Position numbers and translations under genes: made by a program. This document shows positions 15,797 to 26,667 of a DNA stretch of 48,191 bases, in pieces (positions within the stretch are counted from its first letter, which is position 1; each line of letters starts with the position of its first letter). Location of the stretch: NCBI GenBank assembly GCA_902597895.1, contig CACJZM010000005.1, positions 1-48,191 on the forward strand, given 5' to 3'. The notes beneath the pieces were generated by a model. The model was given only the letters and a program-made list of their open reading frames with translations, was not told where the DNA came from and made no database searches. Source of the DNA: an uncultured Pelagibacteraceae bacterium. Lineage in GTDB: Bacteria > Pseudomonadota > Alphaproteobacteria > Pelagibacterales > Pelagibacteraceae.

Positions 15797-16165
15797 ATGA
15801 GAAAATTGACATGCCATTGTGGAGGAGTACAAGCAGAGGTAAATGTTCCTGAAAAAGGATTTGAAAAATTCATGCGTTGTAATTGTTCTATTTGTAAAAG
15901 AAAAGGATATATTATTGGTGTGGTAGGTCCAGAGGATTTTAAATTGACTAAGGGAGAGGATCTATTAACATTATATCAATTCAAAACTAAAACTGCGCAA
16001 CATTATTTTTGTAAAGTTTGTGGTATACACACACATAATAGACCAAGAATTAATCCAAAAATATATGGAATAAATATTGCCTGCGTTGAAGGTATTAAAC
16101 CTTTTGAAATAAAGGAAGTACCAGTCAATGATGGTGAAAACCATCCTTTAGATCAGAAAAAATAA
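15797..16165 (+). CDS. GFA/CENP-V family zinc protein
   Basis: A 122-residue protein of the glutathione-dependent formaldehyde-activating enzyme (GFA/DUF636) fold. Cysteine ligands are arranged as TCHCGG near the N-terminus, CNCSIC about residues 29-34 and CKVCG near 73-77, the two-zinc pattern of the family. True GFA binds glutathione and formaldehyde, but many members have no known reaction, so the functional name should not be taken literally. A ribosome site AAAGGAAAA precedes the ATG. Confidence 0.88.
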   Translation: MRKLTCHCGGVQAEVNVPEKGFEKFMRCNCSICKRKGYIIGVVGPEDFKLTKGEDLLTLYQFKTKTAQHYFCKVCGIHTHNRPRINPKIYGINIACVEGIKPFEIKEVPVNDGENHPLDQKK

Positions 16166-16171
16166 TTTAGA

Positions 16172-17095
16172 ATGCAAATAAACAACTGTTACGAAAAAGT
16201 AAAAAAAAATTGTTTTAAGTTCATTAAATCTCAGGAAACTAGAACCAATAAATTTAAAAATAAAAATAAAATGTTAAAATCTTACTTAATACCTTTGTGT
16301 TTTTGGATTAATAAAAAAGTCAAAAAAAAATCATCTTTAATTATTGGACTAGCTGGTGGCCAGGGAACTGGAAAAACAACTGTTACGTCGATTATATCCA
16401 TAATATTAAAAAGTTATTTTAAACTTAATGTTTTTAAAATTTCTATAGACGATTTTTATAAAACAAGAAAAGAAAGAAAAAAATTATCAAAATCTAGACA
16501 TCAATTATTAATGACCAGAGGTGTTCCAGGCACTCATGATTATAATTTAATTAATGATTTTTTTAGGAAAGTTAAAAATAAAAAATTCAAACCTTTTAGT
16601 TTGCCAAAATTTGATAAATCTATTGATGATAGATGCAAAAGAGACCAATGGTATAAAATAAAATCTAAACCCGACGTAGTAATACTTGAGGGTTGGTGTG
16701 TAGGTGCAAAAGCCCAAAAAAACTCTGAATTATTGAAATCTATTAATACTTTAGAGAGACATAAAGACAAAATTCATGTTTGGAGAAAGTATGTTAATAA
16801 TCAACTAAAGACAAATTACAAGAAAATGTTTAAAAAACTTGATGAATTTGTTTATTTAAAAGCAAGCAATTTTAAGTTGCTTCAAAAATGGAGAATAGTT
16901 CAAGAAAAAAGATTAAGTTTAAGTACAAAAAATAAAAGAAATTTAAAAATTATGAACAAAGAAGATATAATTATTTTTATGCAAACTTATCAAAGAATAA
17001 CACAGAACATGTTCAAACAAGCTCCAAAATATGCTTCAGTTGTTATGCAATTAAATAACAACCATCAAATTAGATCTATAAAATTAAAAAGATGA
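16172..17095 (+). CDS. D-glycerate 3-kinase-like P-loop kinase
   Basis: A 307-residue kinase resembling plant GLYK and yeast Tda10. It has a Walker A GGQGTGKTT (about 62-70), ISIDDFYKT, the family-specific RGVPGTHD, and VVILEGWCVGAK as Walker B. GLYK makes 3-phosphoglycerate from D-glycerate, feeding glyoxylate/glycolate carbon into central metabolism. The first 50 residues are basic and may be partly non-conserved; a later start at an internal ATG (16271) is possible. It overlaps tolC by 4 bp (ATGA). Confidence 0.82.
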   Translation: MQINNCYEKVKKNCFKFIKSQETRTNKFKNKNKMLKSYLIPLCFWINKKVKKKSSLIIGLAGGQGTGKTTVTSIISIILKSYFKLNVFKISIDDFYKTRKERKKLSKSRHQLLMTRGVPGTHDYNLINDFFRKVKNKKFKPFSLPKFDKSIDDRCKRDQWYKIKSKPDVVILEGWCVGAKAQKNSELLKSINTLERHKDKIHVWRKYVNNQLKTNYKKMFKKLDEFVYLKASNFKLLQKWRIVQEKRLSLSTKNKRNLKIMNKEDIIIFMQTYQRITQNMFKQAPKYASVVMQLNNNHQIRSIKLKR

Positions 17096-18387
17096 TCAAA
17101 AAAATTTTATTAATTATTGTATTTTCAATCATTTCTGCAAATGCTTTTGCTATTTCCTTGAAAGAGGCTTTAAAAATTGCCTATAAAAATAATCCAGAAA
17201 TTAATGCTGAAAGAGAAAATTTAAAAGTATCAGAAGAAGAGTTAAAAATATCAAAAAGTGACTACATGCCCTCATTAACAATCTCAGGTAGCAAGAGTAA
17301 AGAGAATACAAAGGAATTGACAAATCAAAGTGGCGGTGACGCTGCTGTTACTGATGTTGATCCTTTAACTACATCAATAACAATAGAACAAAAAATAATA
17401 GACTTTGGCAGAGGCGCGGATTATCAAAAAAATATTATTGGAATTGATTTAGCAAAAGCAAAATTTAAAAAAAAAGAACAAGATATATTTTTTAAAGCTG
17501 TAGAGGCCTATACGGGTTTAGTACTTGCAAATGAAAAATACAGAATAAATTCTGAAAATGTAAATTTATTAGAAAGGCAGGTCGAGACAGATAGAATAAG
17601 ACTTGATAGGGGAGAGGTTACAGTTTCAGATGTTGCCCAATCAGAATCCTCTTTGGCTGGGGCAAGGGCAAAATTAATTGCAGCTGAGAATGAGGTTGTC
17701 ACAAATAAATTAAATTTTGAAAACGTAATTGGACCACTATTAGATTTAAATACTCTAAGCAGTGATCTAGCCATGACTATAAATCTGCCTAATAGTTTAA
17801 ATAACGCTTTAGAAGTTTCAAGAAAAAATAATCCAGACTTGATAATTTCAAAATTAGAATATGAACAATCTGAAAAAGATGTTAAAATTGCTAGATCAGA
17901 TCTTTCCCCAAGTGCTTCTATTTCTTTTGAAAAATCTTATTCAGAAGACTTAAGTGCAACATATGATGAAAGAGAAAAAGATATTTTAAAAGCTACAGTT
18001 ACCTGGCCTTTTTATTCGGGTGGAAAAAATAGAGCAAATTTAAATAAAAATAAAAATTTAAAAACTCGAAAGAGACTTCTTCTTGATAGTGCTGTTAAAA
18101 CTAATGAAGCAATTGTAGCCAGCGCGTGGTCAAATTTTTTATCTAATCAAAGTTTATTATCTTCTGTAGAGGCTCAAGTAAGAGCAGCTGAAATAGCTAA
18201 TGAAGGTATTACCGCAGAATATGAGAGTGGAGTAGGAAGAACAACTTTAGATGTTATACAATCTAATTCTTTATTGCTTAATGCATTAATTACGAGAGCT
18301 GACTCTGAGAGAAACTTAATTCTCTCACAATTTAACTTACTAAAATCGATTGGCCTTTTAGATAGCAACCATTTAAAAATCAATTAA
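17092..18387 (+). CDS. tolC: TolC-family outer membrane efflux protein
   Basis: A 431-residue exported protein: signal peptide 1-20 (ending NAFA), then two related halves, each starting with a SLKEAL/ALEVSRKNNPD-type motif and a long coiled-coil helix, and beta strands ending SLSPSASIS-type turns. TolC trimers form the outer-membrane and periplasmic channel for type I secretion and RND or ABC efflux. The membrane-fusion and pump partners are not in this window. It ends about 108 bp before recA. Confidence 0.92.
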   Translation: MIKKILLIIVFSIISANAFAISLKEALKIAYKNNPEINAERENLKVSEEELKISKSDYMPSLTISGSKSKENTKELTNQSGGDAAVTDVDPLTTSITIEQKIIDFGRGADYQKNIIGIDLAKAKFKKKEQDIFFKAVEAYTGLVLANEKYRINSENVNLLERQVETDRIRLDRGEVTVSDVAQSESSLAGARAKLIAAENEVVTNKLNFENVIGPLLDLNTLSSDLAMTINLPNSLNNALEVSRKNNPDLIISKLEYEQSEKDVKIARSDLSPSASISFEKSYSEDLSATYDEREKDILKATVTWPFYSGGKNRANLNKNKNLKTRKRLLLDSAVKTNEAIVASAWSNFLSNQSLLSSVEAQVRAAEIANEGITAEYESGVGRTTLDVIQSNSLLLNALITRADSERNLILSQFNLLKSIGLLDSNHLKIN

Positions 18388-18430
18388 TTCAAGGCTTTTT
18401 GGAACAGATTAATATTTTTATTGCCAATGA

Positions 18431-18445
18431 GAACAAAATGTGTAC
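18431..18445 (+). promoter_or_regulatory. Degenerate LexA box upstream of recA
   Basis: GAAC-N7-GTAC, one mismatch from the alphaproteobacterial consensus and matching the umuDC box at 12 of 15 positions. It lies 50 bp before the recA ATG and just before a TATAAG (18449-18454) that could be the -10. RecA has a ribosome site GAGG at 18486-18489. Confidence 0.6.
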
Positions 18446-18495
18446 ATTTATAAGCATGATTCGAGTGTTAAAAAATGTAAAAAAAGAGGCAAAAA

Positions 18496-19614
18496 ATGAC
18501 TAAAAATAACTTAAAAGTGGTTAAACCCACTAAAGATAAAGAATTGGAAAATAAAGAAAAGAATAAAGCATTAGACGCAGCAATAAGCCAAATCACAGAT
18601 AACTTTGGAAAAGGTTCTGTAATGAAGCTAGGTGAACAAAAAGCTATGGATGTTGAATCTGTTTCAACAGGTTCTTTAAGTTTAGACTTAGCGCTTGGAA
18701 TTGGTGGATTGCCAAAAGGAAGAATTGTTGAAATTTATGGACCAGAGTCTTCTGGAAAAACAACTTTAGCATTACATGTAATTGCTGAAGCACAAAAAGC
18801 TGGTGGAATTTGTGGATTTGTGGATGCTGAACATGCTTTAGACCCAATTTATGCAAAAAAATTAGGAGTAAATACTGAAGAACTTTTAATTTCACAACCA
18901 GATACTGGAGAGCAAGCTTTAGAAATTACAGATACGTTAATAAAATCAGGCTCTATGTCAGTACTAGTAATTGACTCTGTAGCAGCGTTAACGCCAAGAG
19001 CAGAAATTGAAGGGGATATGGGAGACCATCACGTTGGTTTACAGGCTAGACTGATGTCTCAAGCTTTAAGAAAATTAACTGGTTCAGTTTCAAGAACTAA
19101 TACAATGGTTATTTTCATTAACCAAATTAGAATGAAAATTGGTGTAATGTTTGGTAGTCCTGAAACTACATCAGGTGGAAATTCGCTTAAATTTTATTCA
19201 TCAGTAAGAATGGATATTAGAAGAATAGGTGCAATAAAAGATAAAGAGCAAATAATTGGTAATACAACAAGAGTTAAAGTGGTTAAAAATAAAGTTGCAC
19301 CACCATTTAAGGTCGTTGAATTTGATTTGATGTATGGAAAAGGAATTAGTAAAACAGGAGAATTAATTGATCTAGGCGCTAAAGCAGAAATAGTTGAAAA
19401 ATCAGGCGCTTGGTACGCTTATAAGGGTGAAAAAATAGGTCAAGGTAAAGAAAATGCTAAACTTTTCTTAGAACAAAATCCAAAAGCTGCTGCTGAAATT
19501 GAAATGGCGATTAGGGAAAAAGCTGGATTAATTTCAAAAAAAATTGAGGGAAATCCTTTAGATAAGGAAAAAGCAGAGGCAGTTACAGAAGAAACACCTT
19601 CAAAAAAGAATTAG
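18496..19614 (+). CDS. recA: Recombinase RecA
   Basis: A 372-residue RecA, the strand-exchange ATPase of homologous recombination and co-protease for LexA and UmuD. Walker [10 protein letters not shown] is at about 82-90, Walker [11 protein letters not shown] near 155, and the L1/L2 DNA-binding loops include [18 protein letters not shown] and [15 protein letters not shown] lysine-rich 20-residue N-terminal extension precedes the core. It has its own terminator, and so is probably a separate transcript. The umuDC operon a few kilobases to the left needs it for activation. Confidence 0.98.
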   Translation: MTKNNLKVVKPTKDKELENKEKNKALDAAISQITDNFGKGSVMKLGEQKAMDVESVSTGSLSLDLALGIGGLPKGRIVEIYGPESSGKTTLALHVIAEAQKAGGICGFVDAEHALDPIYAKKLGVNTEELLISQPDTGEQALEITDTLIKSGSMSVLVIDSVAALTPRAEIEGDMGDHHVGLQARLMSQALRKLTGSVSRTNTMVIFINQIRMKIGVMFGSPETTSGGNSLKFYSSVRMDIRRIGAIKDKEQIIGNTTRVKVVKNKVAPPFKVVEFDLMYGKGISKTGELIDLGAKAEIVEKSGAWYAYKGEKIGQGKENAKLFLEQNPKAAAEIEMAIREKAGLISKKIEGNPLDKEKAEAVTEETPSKKN

Positions 19615-19632
19615 CAAAAAACTTTTAGCTTT

Positions 19633-19659
19633 AAAGGCGCCTAATTAGGCGCCTTTTTT
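19633..19659 (+). terminator. Intrinsic terminator after recA
   Basis: A perfect 24-bp palindrome (AAAGGCGCCTAA and its complement, 19633-19656) with a GC-rich stem, unusual in this AT-rich DNA, runs into a T-run (19654-19659). It lies 18 bp after the recA stop and before alaS. Confidence 0.94.
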
Positions 19660-19706
19660 ATATTTAGACATATAGACATCATAAAAAAATGCTGTATTTT
19701 AAAAAT

Positions 19707-22373
19707 ATGGCAGACAAAACACTTAATGAAATAAGAAATACATTTCTCAAATATTTTGAGAAAAATGATCATACTATCGTTGAGTCTAGTAATTTAGTTC
19801 CAAACAATGATCCAACACTTATGTTTGCTAACTCTGGGATGGTTCAATTTAAGAATGTTTTCACTGGTTTGGAAAAAAGAGACTATCAGAGGGCTACAAC
19901 ATCTCAGAAATGTGTTAGGGCAGGTGGAAAACATAATGATCTTGAAAATGTTGGCTATACTCCAAGACACCACACTTTTTTCGAAATGTTAGGAAACTTT
20001 TCATTTGGAGATTACTTCAAAGAGAGAGCTGTTGAACTTGCATGGAATTTAATAACAAAAGATTTTGGCTTAAATAAAAATAAGCTTTATTTTACAGTGT
20101 TTCATGAGGATGAGGAGGCTTTAAAATTATGGAAAAAAATCACTGGTTTTGGTGATGACAGAATAATAAAAATTCCGACTTCAGATAATTTTTGGTCTAT
20201 GGGAGAAACTGGTCCATGTGGCCCTTGTTCAGAGATATTTTATGACCATGGGGAACACCTTGAAGGAGGCTTGCCTGGTACAAAAAATCAAGATGGAGAT
20301 AGATATATTGAAATTTGGAATTTAGTATTTATGCAGTTTGAGCAACTATCAAAAGATAAAAGGATAGACTTACCTAAACCATCAGTTGATACCGGTATGG
20401 GATTAGAAAGAATTACAGCTCTTATGCAAGGTACTCATGATAATTACAAAACAGATCATTTTCAAAAATTAATACAATCGATTTCGAATGAAGTTAACGT
20501 AAAGTCTGATCAAAAAAACATTTCAAGCTTCAGAGTTATAGCTGACCACTTAAGAGCAAGTTCATTTTTAATTGCAGAAGGTGTTTTACCATCTAATGAG
20601 GGTAGAGGCTATGTGCTTAGACGAATTATGAGAAGAGGAATGAGACATTCTCATTTGCTAGGATCTAAAAAACCAATTTTCTACAATATATTTAAAACAT
20701 TAATGGAAGAAATGTCTGGCAACTATCCAGAGCTTAAAAGAGCTGAGGCATTAATCAAAGAAACTTTAAAAATGGAAGAAGAAAAGTTTTTAATTCTTTT
20801 AGATAGAGGAATGAAAATATTAAATGATGAGATAAATAAAATTGATAAAGTTTTATCTGGTGATGTAGCTTTTAAACTTTATGATACATATGGTTTCCCA
20901 TTAGATCTAACACAAGATATCTTAAAAAATAAATCATTAGGAGTTGATAATTTGAAATTTGATCAACTTATGAAGCAAAGTAAAGATCTTGCAAAAAAAA
21001 ATTGGAAAGGTTCAGGAGATAGTGCTGTAGATGATATTTGGTTTGGAATTAAAGACAAATTAGGACCTACTGAATTTCTTGGATATGAAACTAATCAAGC
21101 AGAAGCAGTTGTGCAATCTATACTAAAAGATAATAAAGAAACTGATACTTTAAAAACAGGGGAAGAAGGAATTATAATAGTAAACCAAACACCTTTTTAT
21201 GGTGAGTCAGGAGGACAGGTAGGGGATACTGGAGAAATTGTTTCAGGTGATTTTAAATTTAAAGTTTCGGATGTTCAAAAAAAACTTGGTGATTTATTTG
21301 CTCATTACGGAAAAGTTATTTCAGGTGAAATTAAAATAAATCAGAATGTTGAATTAAAAATTGATACTAGTAGAAGAGAAAATATCAGAGCATACCATTC
21401 AGCAACTCACTTATTACACGAGTCTCTTAGAAGAGTTTTGGGTACTCATGTAACCCAGAAAGGTTCATTAGTTGAAGCAGATAGACTTAGATTTGACTTT
21501 AGTCATATGAAGCCAATATCAAATGATGAAATAAATAAAATTGAGCAATATGTTAATTCAATGGTGGAAACAAAATCTGATGTAAAAACTAGACTAATGA
21601 CACCAAAAGAGGCTGTAGAAAATGGTGCTTTAGCATTATTTGGTGAGAAATATGGAGATGAAGTTAGAGTGTTATCTATGGGAGATGAAAAGAGTAAATA
21701 TTTTTCAACAGAGCTTTGCGGAGGTACACATGTTAAAAATACTGCAGATATTGGAAAATTTAAGATAGTTAGCCAAAGTTCCATTGCAGCAGGAGTTAGA
21801 AGAGTTGAAGCATTAAGAGATAAACAGCTTCAGGAATATCTAAACAATAAAGAAAAACTATCAGATCTTTCAGCTCAAAAAGAGGAAAAGACTATAAATG
21901 ATCTTTCTTCTCAAATCATAAAGTTAGGTGGAAAACCAAATTTAGAAAACAGGGATCAAAAAGGTTTAATTAAAGACTTATCGAAACAACTAGAGAAATT
22001 AAATGTTGATCTTATACTGAAAGATAAGTCCAAAAATAAAATAAAAGACGAAAAAATAAATGGTATTAATGTAAGATTACAAGTAGTAGAGAACTTGCCA
22101 CCAAAAGATTTAAGGAAATTAGTTGATCAAGGTAAAAAAGATTTAGTAGAAGGAATAGTAATTGTATTTGCAAGTAAAGATGAAAAAGTTGGTTTAGCAA
22201 TTGGTATAACAGAAAAATTAATTTCAAAATACGATGCTGTAAAATTTGCAAAACTTGGATCTGAAATTACTGGTGGACAAGGCGGTGGTGGAAGAAAAGA
22301 TTTTGCTCAAGCTGGCGGTCAAGATATTTCTAAAATAGAAGAAGCTTTAAAAAAACTTAAAGATTTAATTTAG
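19707..22373 (+). CDS. alaS: Alanyl-tRNA synthetase
   Basis: A class II synthetase of about 888 residues with the full domain set: catalytic core ([51 protein letters not shown]), a tRNA-recognition region, the editing domain with its zinc-type motif (HSATHLLH ... CGGTHV) and a C-terminal DHHA1-like part ending [17 protein letters not shown] favour ATG at 19707 ([10 protein letters not shown]), which fits the family N-terminus; an in-frame ATG at 19689 adds six residues. It overlaps icd convergently by 9 bp. Confidence 0.96.
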   Translation: MADKTLNEIRNTFLKYFEKNDHTIVESSNLVPNNDPTLMFANSGMVQFKNVFTGLEKRDYQRATTSQKCVRAGGKHNDLENVGYTPRHHTFFEMLGNFSFGDYFKERAVELAWNLITKDFGLNKNKLYFTVFHEDEEALKLWKKITGFGDDRIIKIPTSDNFWSMGETGPCGPCSEIFYDHGEHLEGGLPGTKNQDGDRYIEIWNLVFMQFEQLSKDKRIDLPKPSVDTGMGLERITALMQGTHDNYKTDHFQKLIQSISNEVNVKSDQKNISSFRVIADHLRASSFLIAEGVLPSNEGRGYVLRRIMRRGMRHSHLLGSKKPIFYNIFKTLMEEMSGNYPELKRAEALIKETLKMEEEKFLILLDRGMKILNDEINKIDKVLSGDVAFKLYDTYGFPLDLTQDILKNKSLGVDNLKFDQLMKQSKDLAKKNWKGSGDSAVDDIWFGIKDKLGPTEFLGYETNQAEAVVQSILKDNKETDTLKTGEEGIIIVNQTPFYGESGGQVGDTGEIVSGDFKFKVSDVQKKLGDLFAHYGKVISGEIKINQNVELKIDTSRRENIRAYHSATHLLHESLRRVLGTHVTQKGSLVEADRLRFDFSHMKPISNDEINKIEQYVNSMVETKSDVKTRLMTPKEAVENGALALFGEKYGDEVRVLSMGDEKSKYFSTELCGGTHVKNTADIGKFKIVSQSSIAAGVRRVEALRDKQLQEYLNNKEKLSDLSAQKEEKTINDLSSQIIKLGGKPNLENRDQKGLIKDLSKQLEKLNVDLILKDKSKNKIKDEKINGINVRLQVVENLPPKDLRKLVDQGKKDLVEGIVIVFASKDEKVGLAIGITEKLISKYDAVKFAKLGSEITGGQGGGGRKDFAQAGGQDISKIEEALKKLKDLI

Positions 22374-23579
22374 TTTTTTTTTTAAATTACCATCTATTTC
22401 ATCTAAAAATTGATTTGTTGTTTGGTATTTTGTTGAAGGCCCAATCAATATTGCTAGATCTTTAGTCATAAAACCATTTTCTACACATTCCACACATACT
22501 TTTTCTAAAACTTCAGAAAATTTTATTAATTCACTATTACCATCTAGTTTGCCCCTATGAGACAAACCTCTAGTCCAAGCAAATATTGAAGCAATTGGAT
22601 TTGTTGAAGTTTCTTTACCCTGTTGGTGCATTCTAAAATGTCTAGTAACAGTTCCATGCGCAGCCTCAGCTTCCATTGTTTTTCCGTCAGGTGCTAACAA
22701 TACACTTGTCATCAATCCCAAGGAACCATATCCTTGAGCTACTGTGTCTGACTGAACATCTCCATCGTAGTTTTTACATGCCCAAATGTAATTACCATGC
22801 CATTTCATAGCACAGGCAACCATGTCATCAATCAATCTATGTTCATAAATTATTTTATTTTTTATAAATTCTGACTTAAACTCTTTTTCATATATTTCCT
22901 GAAATATATCTTTAAACCTTCCATCATAATTTTTGAGAATAGTATTTTTTGTTGATAAATATACTGGCCACTTTTTTATTAGACCATAGTTAAAACAAGA
23001 TCGAGCGAAATCACCAATTGATTTATCTAAATTATACATAGATAATGCAATTCCTGGTCCTGGAAATTTAAAAACCTCATATTTTTTTTCTTCTTTACCA
23101 TCCTCAGATGTCCATTTAATTTCAAGGTTGCCCTTGCCGGGAACTAAAAAATCCGTAGCTCTGTATTGATCTCCGAATGCATGTCTTCCAATTATTAATG
23201 GATCAGTCCATGAAGGAACAAGTTTTGGAACATTTTTACATATTATCGGTTCTCTAAATACTGTACCTCCAATAATATTTCTAATAGTGCCGTTAGGTGA
23301 TCTCCACATTTTTTTTAAATTAAATTCCTTTACTCTTTCTTCATCAGGAGTAATAGTTGCACATTTAATTCCTACACCCACTTTTTTTATAGCATTTGCA
23401 CAATCAATTGTTATTTGATCATTAGTATCATCTCTACTTTTCATACCTAAATCATAGTATTTGATACCAAGATCAATATAAGGAAGTACCAACTTTTTTT
23501 TTATAAATTCCCAAATGACTCTAGTCATTTCATCACCATCTAACTCTACAATTGGGTTTTTTACCTTTATTTTGCTCAT
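22365..23579 (-). CDS. icd: NADP-dependent isocitrate dehydrogenase
   Basis: A 404-residue enzyme of the eukaryote-like homodimeric NADP-IDH class, converting isocitrate to 2-oxoglutarate with CO2 release. Visible features are [15 protein letters not shown] at the start, [19 protein letters not shown] for substrate binding, [10 protein letters not shown] and the metal-binding [20 protein letters not shown], then [12 protein letters not shown] for NADP. Length and these motifs match the class seen in Alphaproteobacteria, not the E. coli type. It diverges from psd across about 76 bp. Confidence 0.96.
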   Translation of the reverse strand: MSKIKVKNPIVELDGDEMTRVIWEFIKKKLVLPYIDLGIKYYDLGMKSRDDTNDQITIDCANAIKKVGVGIKCATITPDEERVKEFNLKKMWRSPNGTIRNIIGGTVFREPIICKNVPKLVPSWTDPLIIGRHAFGDQYRATDFLVPGKGNLEIKWTSEDGKEEKKYEVFKFPGPGIALSMYNLDKSIGDFARSCFNYGLIKKWPVYLSTKNTILKNYDGRFKDIFQEIYEKEFKSEFIKNKIIYEHRLIDDMVACAMKWHGNYIWACKNYDGDVQSDTVAQGYGSLGLMTSVLLAPDGKTMEAEAAHGTVTRHFRMHQQGKETSTNPIASIFAWTRGLSHRGKLDGNSELIKFSEVLEKVCVECVENGFMTKDLAILIGPSTKYQTTNQFLDEIDGNLKKKLN

Positions 23580-23655
23580 ATTTAGATATATCTAAGTAAT
23601 TGAAATTCGAGCTTTTATATACATATTAACTTAAAAATTATCAAAAGAAATAATT

Positions 23656-24303
23656 ATGCTAGATAAAATTTTTCCTAAAATACACTCTGAAGGGTACAAA
23701 TTCTTAGTAATTTTTTCAGTCTTAACAATTATCCTTTATTTAATTCATGGGTTTTTAGGATTTATAGGATTTGTTTTAACTATATGGGTTTATTATTTTT
23801 TTAGAGATCCAGATAGGATTTCTATAGAAGATGATAACTATCTTACTAGTCCTGCAGATGGTTTGGTTCTTCAGGTAATTGAGACAGAAGGTCCAAAAGA
23901 ACTTGGTTTAGAAAATAAAAAATTTACAAAAGTAAGTATTTTTATGAATGTATTCGATTGTCATGTTAACAGAACACCATGCTCTGGTAAGATTAGCCAA
24001 ATACTATACAAACCAGGAAAATTTATTAATGCATCCTTTGACAAAGCCAGTGAAGAGAATGAAAGAAACTATTATAAAATCCAAAATTCTTTTGGGGAAG
24101 ACATAGTTGTTGTTCAAATAGCAGGATTAATTGCAAGAAGAATAGTAAATGAATCTCACGAAGGTAAAGAATTAGAACAGGGTGAAAGAATAGGAATGAT
24201 AAGATTTGGTAGTAGAGCTGATCTTTATTTTGATAATTATAAACCCTTAGTAAAAGTGAACCAAAAAACTATTGCTGGAGAAACTTTAATAGCAAAAAAA
24301 TAA
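23656..24303 (+). CDS. psd: Phosphatidylserine decarboxylase, short form
   Basis: Makes phosphatidylethanolamine from phosphatidylserine at the inner membrane. The 215-residue length is that of the short proenzyme family. There are two hydrophobic segments near the N-terminus (about 17-50), then SPADGLVLQV, FMNVFDCHVNR, and near the end RFGSRADLYF. The Gly-Ser there is the self-cleavage site whose serine becomes the pyruvoyl cofactor. Three bases separate it from pssA, which makes its substrate, so the two form an operon. Confidence 0.94.
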   Translation: MLDKIFPKIHSEGYKFLVIFSVLTIILYLIHGFLGFIGFVLTIWVYYFFRDPDRISIEDDNYLTSPADGLVLQVIETEGPKELGLENKKFTKVSIFMNVFDCHVNRTPCSGKISQILYKPGKFINASFDKASEENERNYYKIQNSFGEDIVVVQIAGLIARRIVNESHEGKELEQGERIGMIRFGSRADLYFDNYKPLVKVNQKTIAGETLIAKK

Positions 24304-24306
24304 ATT

Positions 24307-25104
24307 ATGGAGCAAAATAAAAAAAACTTTAAGCTAGTAAGCAATAAAAAAACAAGAATTTTATTGCCAAACATGTTTACTCTAGTAGGAGTATGTATTG
24401 GATTAAGTTCTATTAAATTTGCTTTTGATGAAAATTTTATTTTATCTATATTGGCAATAATTGTTGCTGCTATTATAGATGGATTAGACGGACGTATAGC
24501 CAGGTTAGTTCAAGGAACCTCAAAAGTAGGAAAGGAGCTTGACTCATTAACTGATGTAATTAGTTTTGGTGTTGCGCCAGCTTTTATAATGTATTTTTGG
24601 AAATTAAATGAAATTGGTAGAGTTGGATGGTTAATTTGTTTAGTTTATGTTATTTGCGTTGCGTTAAGATTGGCAAGATTTAATGTTAATTCTGATCAAG
24701 CACCATCCTGGAAAGATAATTTTTTTCAAGGAGTACCCTCACCAGCTGGTGGAGTAATTGTTTTAATGCCTCTTGTTTATAGTTTAAGTGATATACAAAT
24801 TATCAATATCAATTATGAAGTAGTTGTACCAATTTTATTCGTTATAGTATCCATTCTTTTAATTAGCAAGCTTCCGACTTATTCTTTTAAAAAAATTTCT
24901 GTTCCAAGAAATATGACTATTTTTTTATTATTTGGAATGGTGCTATATTTTGGACTAATATTAATTTATACTTTTAATACAATAGTAATTTCAGGATTAA
25001 TATATTTTTTGATGATACCGATAAGTCTGTTTCATTATGCAAACCTGAATAAAAACAGCAAAGTACAAGATATTACCCCAGAGGAACACGAAGATATCTT
25101 ATAA
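24307..25104 (+). CDS. pssA: CDP-diacylglycerol-serine O-phosphatidyltransferase
   Basis: A 265-residue integral membrane enzyme that makes phosphatidylserine for Psd. The CDP-alcohol transferase signature is complete: Asp61-Gly62-x2-Ala65-Arg66-x8-Gly75-x3-Asp79-x3-Asp83. About eight hydrophobic helices follow. The neighbouring psd fixes the alcohol as serine rather than glycerol or choline. The GT8-like gene begins directly after its stop. Confidence 0.94.
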   Translation: MEQNKKNFKLVSNKKTRILLPNMFTLVGVCIGLSSIKFAFDENFILSILAIIVAAIIDGLDGRIARLVQGTSKVGKELDSLTDVISFGVAPAFIMYFWKLNEIGRVGWLICLVYVICVALRLARFNVNSDQAPSWKDNFFQGVPSPAGGVIVLMPLVYSLSDIQIININYEVVVPILFVIVSILLISKLPTYSFKKISVPRNMTIFLLFGMVLYFGLILIYTFNTIVISGLIYFLMIPISLFHYANLNKNSKVQDITPEEHEDIL

Positions 25105-26016
25105 ATGAAAAATTACACTATAGTCTCATTAGCCGACGCAAATTATTTTGATTTGTTAAATGAGTTAGTAAATTCAATTTTGCAATTTAAAGAAAGCGAT
25201 GATGTAGATATTTGTATACTAGATGCAGGTTTAACTGATGAACAAAAAACTACTTTATCCAAAAAAGTTAAACAAATTAAAAAAGCAGAGTGGGATATTG
25301 AAGTACCTGGTTATAAAATTGGTAAAAAAGAGTGGTTAAAAAGTCAAGTATCTAGAGCCTTCTTACCAAAGTACTTTCCAGGATATAAAAAATATCTTTG
25401 GATCGATTGCGATGCCTGGGTGAATGATTGGAACTCAGTAGAGCTATATTTTAAAGCATGTGAAAATGGAAAACTTGGTATTACCCAAACCTTGGGTCCA
25501 GGATATAAAATTATGTCTAAAGTAAAATGGTTATTTGGAAAAATTGCAGTAATCAAATCTCAAAATTTTAAGCATGCAATAAGTTCAAAAATAGGAATTG
25601 ATAATGCGAGAAAATTAGCTTTTGCTCCACATATAAATATTGGAGTATTTTCTCTACAGGAAAATTCAAATTGCTGGAAAAGTTGGCAAGAAAATTTAAA
25701 AAAAACGTTAAGCTCAGGAAAAATATTTGGTTCAGAAGGTTTGGCGATCAATATGAGTGTTTATATAGATAATATTAATACAGAATTTTTACCATTAAAT
25801 TGTAATTGGATAGCAAGTAATTTGCTGCCAAAATATAATGAGCAAGAAAAAACATTTGTTGAGCCTTATTTACCAAATTATAAAATAGGAATTATGCATT
25901 TAGCAGCAGGCATATGGAAAGATCAAAAAGATATGCGTATAGATAAAAGTATAAAAATTGAATTAAAAACTTTAAATAATTCTACTGTAACAAAAAGCTT
26001 AAGATATCTGGATTAA
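25105..26016 (+). CDS. GT8-like putative glycosyltransferase
   Basis: A 303-residue soluble protein. YTIVSLADANYFDLL at the start, a metal-binding DCD at 101-103 in LWIDCDAWVND, a HINIGVFSL segment, and GIMHLAAGIWKD near the end are the order of motifs found in family 8 (GT-A, DxD) glycosyltransferases. Acceptor and sugar are unknown. It is packed between pssA and rlmE with no spacer, which hints at membrane-lipid or envelope glycosylation, but that is inference. Confidence 0.7.
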   Translation: MKNYTIVSLADANYFDLLNELVNSILQFKESDDVDICILDAGLTDEQKTTLSKKVKQIKKAEWDIEVPGYKIGKKEWLKSQVSRAFLPKYFPGYKKYLWIDCDAWVNDWNSVELYFKACENGKLGITQTLGPGYKIMSKVKWLFGKIAVIKSQNFKHAISSKIGIDNARKLAFAPHINIGVFSLQENSNCWKSWQENLKKTLSSGKIFGSEGLAINMSVYIDNINTEFLPLNCNWIASNLLPKYNEQEKTFVEPYLPNYKIGIMHLAAGIWKDQKDMRIDKSIKIELKTLNNSTVTKSLRYLD

Positions 26017-26628
26017 TTGAAAAAAAATAAAATTTCTAAAAACTGGATTAATAAACAAAGACGAGATGTGTATGTGAGACAATCTATAGTTGAAGGTTAT
26101 AATTCTAGGGCAGTATACAAACTTAAAGAAATAGATGAAAAATTTAAAATATTTAAAAATGGTAATTCGATAATTGACCTTGGGGCTGCACCTGGTAGTT
26201 GGTCACAATATGTTTCAAAAAAAGTAAAACACGCAAAAATTTTGTCAATAGATCTTTTAGATTTCGAAAAAATTGAAAATATTTGCCAAATTAAAGGTGA
26301 CTTTACAGATGATGTAAGTAAAAAAAAAATTAAAGATTATTTTTACTCCAAAGTTGATGTAGTAATATCGGATATGGCAGTAAATACTACGGGTAATAAA
26401 AATTTAGACTCAATTAATACCAGTGAATTGTGCATAGAAGCTATGAATTTTTCAAAAGAGGTATTAAAAGAAGATGGAAAATTTATCTCAAAAATCTTTA
26501 TGGGATCTACTTTTAATGAAATTATTCATGAGTCTAAAAAAATATTCAAAGAAAATAAAGTTTTTAAGCCTGCTGCAAGTAGAAAAGACTCTAAGGAAAG
26601 CTTTATAATTTGTAAATTTTTACGATAG
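26017..26628 (+). CDS. rlmE: 23S rRNA 2'-O-methyltransferase RlmE (FtsJ)
   Basis: A 203-residue SAM-dependent methyltransferase that methylates a uridine in the ribosomal A-loop. SAM-binding IIDLGAAPGSWSQY begins near residue 52. The catalytic tetrad can be traced as Lys35 (AVYKLKEID), Asp in VVISDMAVN, Lys in FISKIFMG and Glu in KESFIICKFL. It starts at TTG, the codon directly following the upstream stop. No better start exists near the conserved N-terminal INKQRRDVYVRQ. Confidence 0.92.
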   Translation: MKKNKISKNWINKQRRDVYVRQSIVEGYNSRAVYKLKEIDEKFKIFKNGNSIIDLGAAPGSWSQYVSKKVKHAKILSIDLLDFEKIENICQIKGDFTDDVSKKKIKDYFYSKVDVVISDMAVNTTGNKNLDSINTSELCIEAMNFSKEVLKEDGKFISKIFMGSTFNEIIHESKKIFKENKVFKPAASRKDSKESFIICKFLR

Positions 26629-26667
26629 GTCCTCTTTTCTTTTTTAAAGAATCATATATACAATGAC

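Noticed and set aside
26663-26667. Alternative guaB start at ATG 26663
   Set aside because: It is out of frame with the conserved [15 protein letters not shown] start at 26668.
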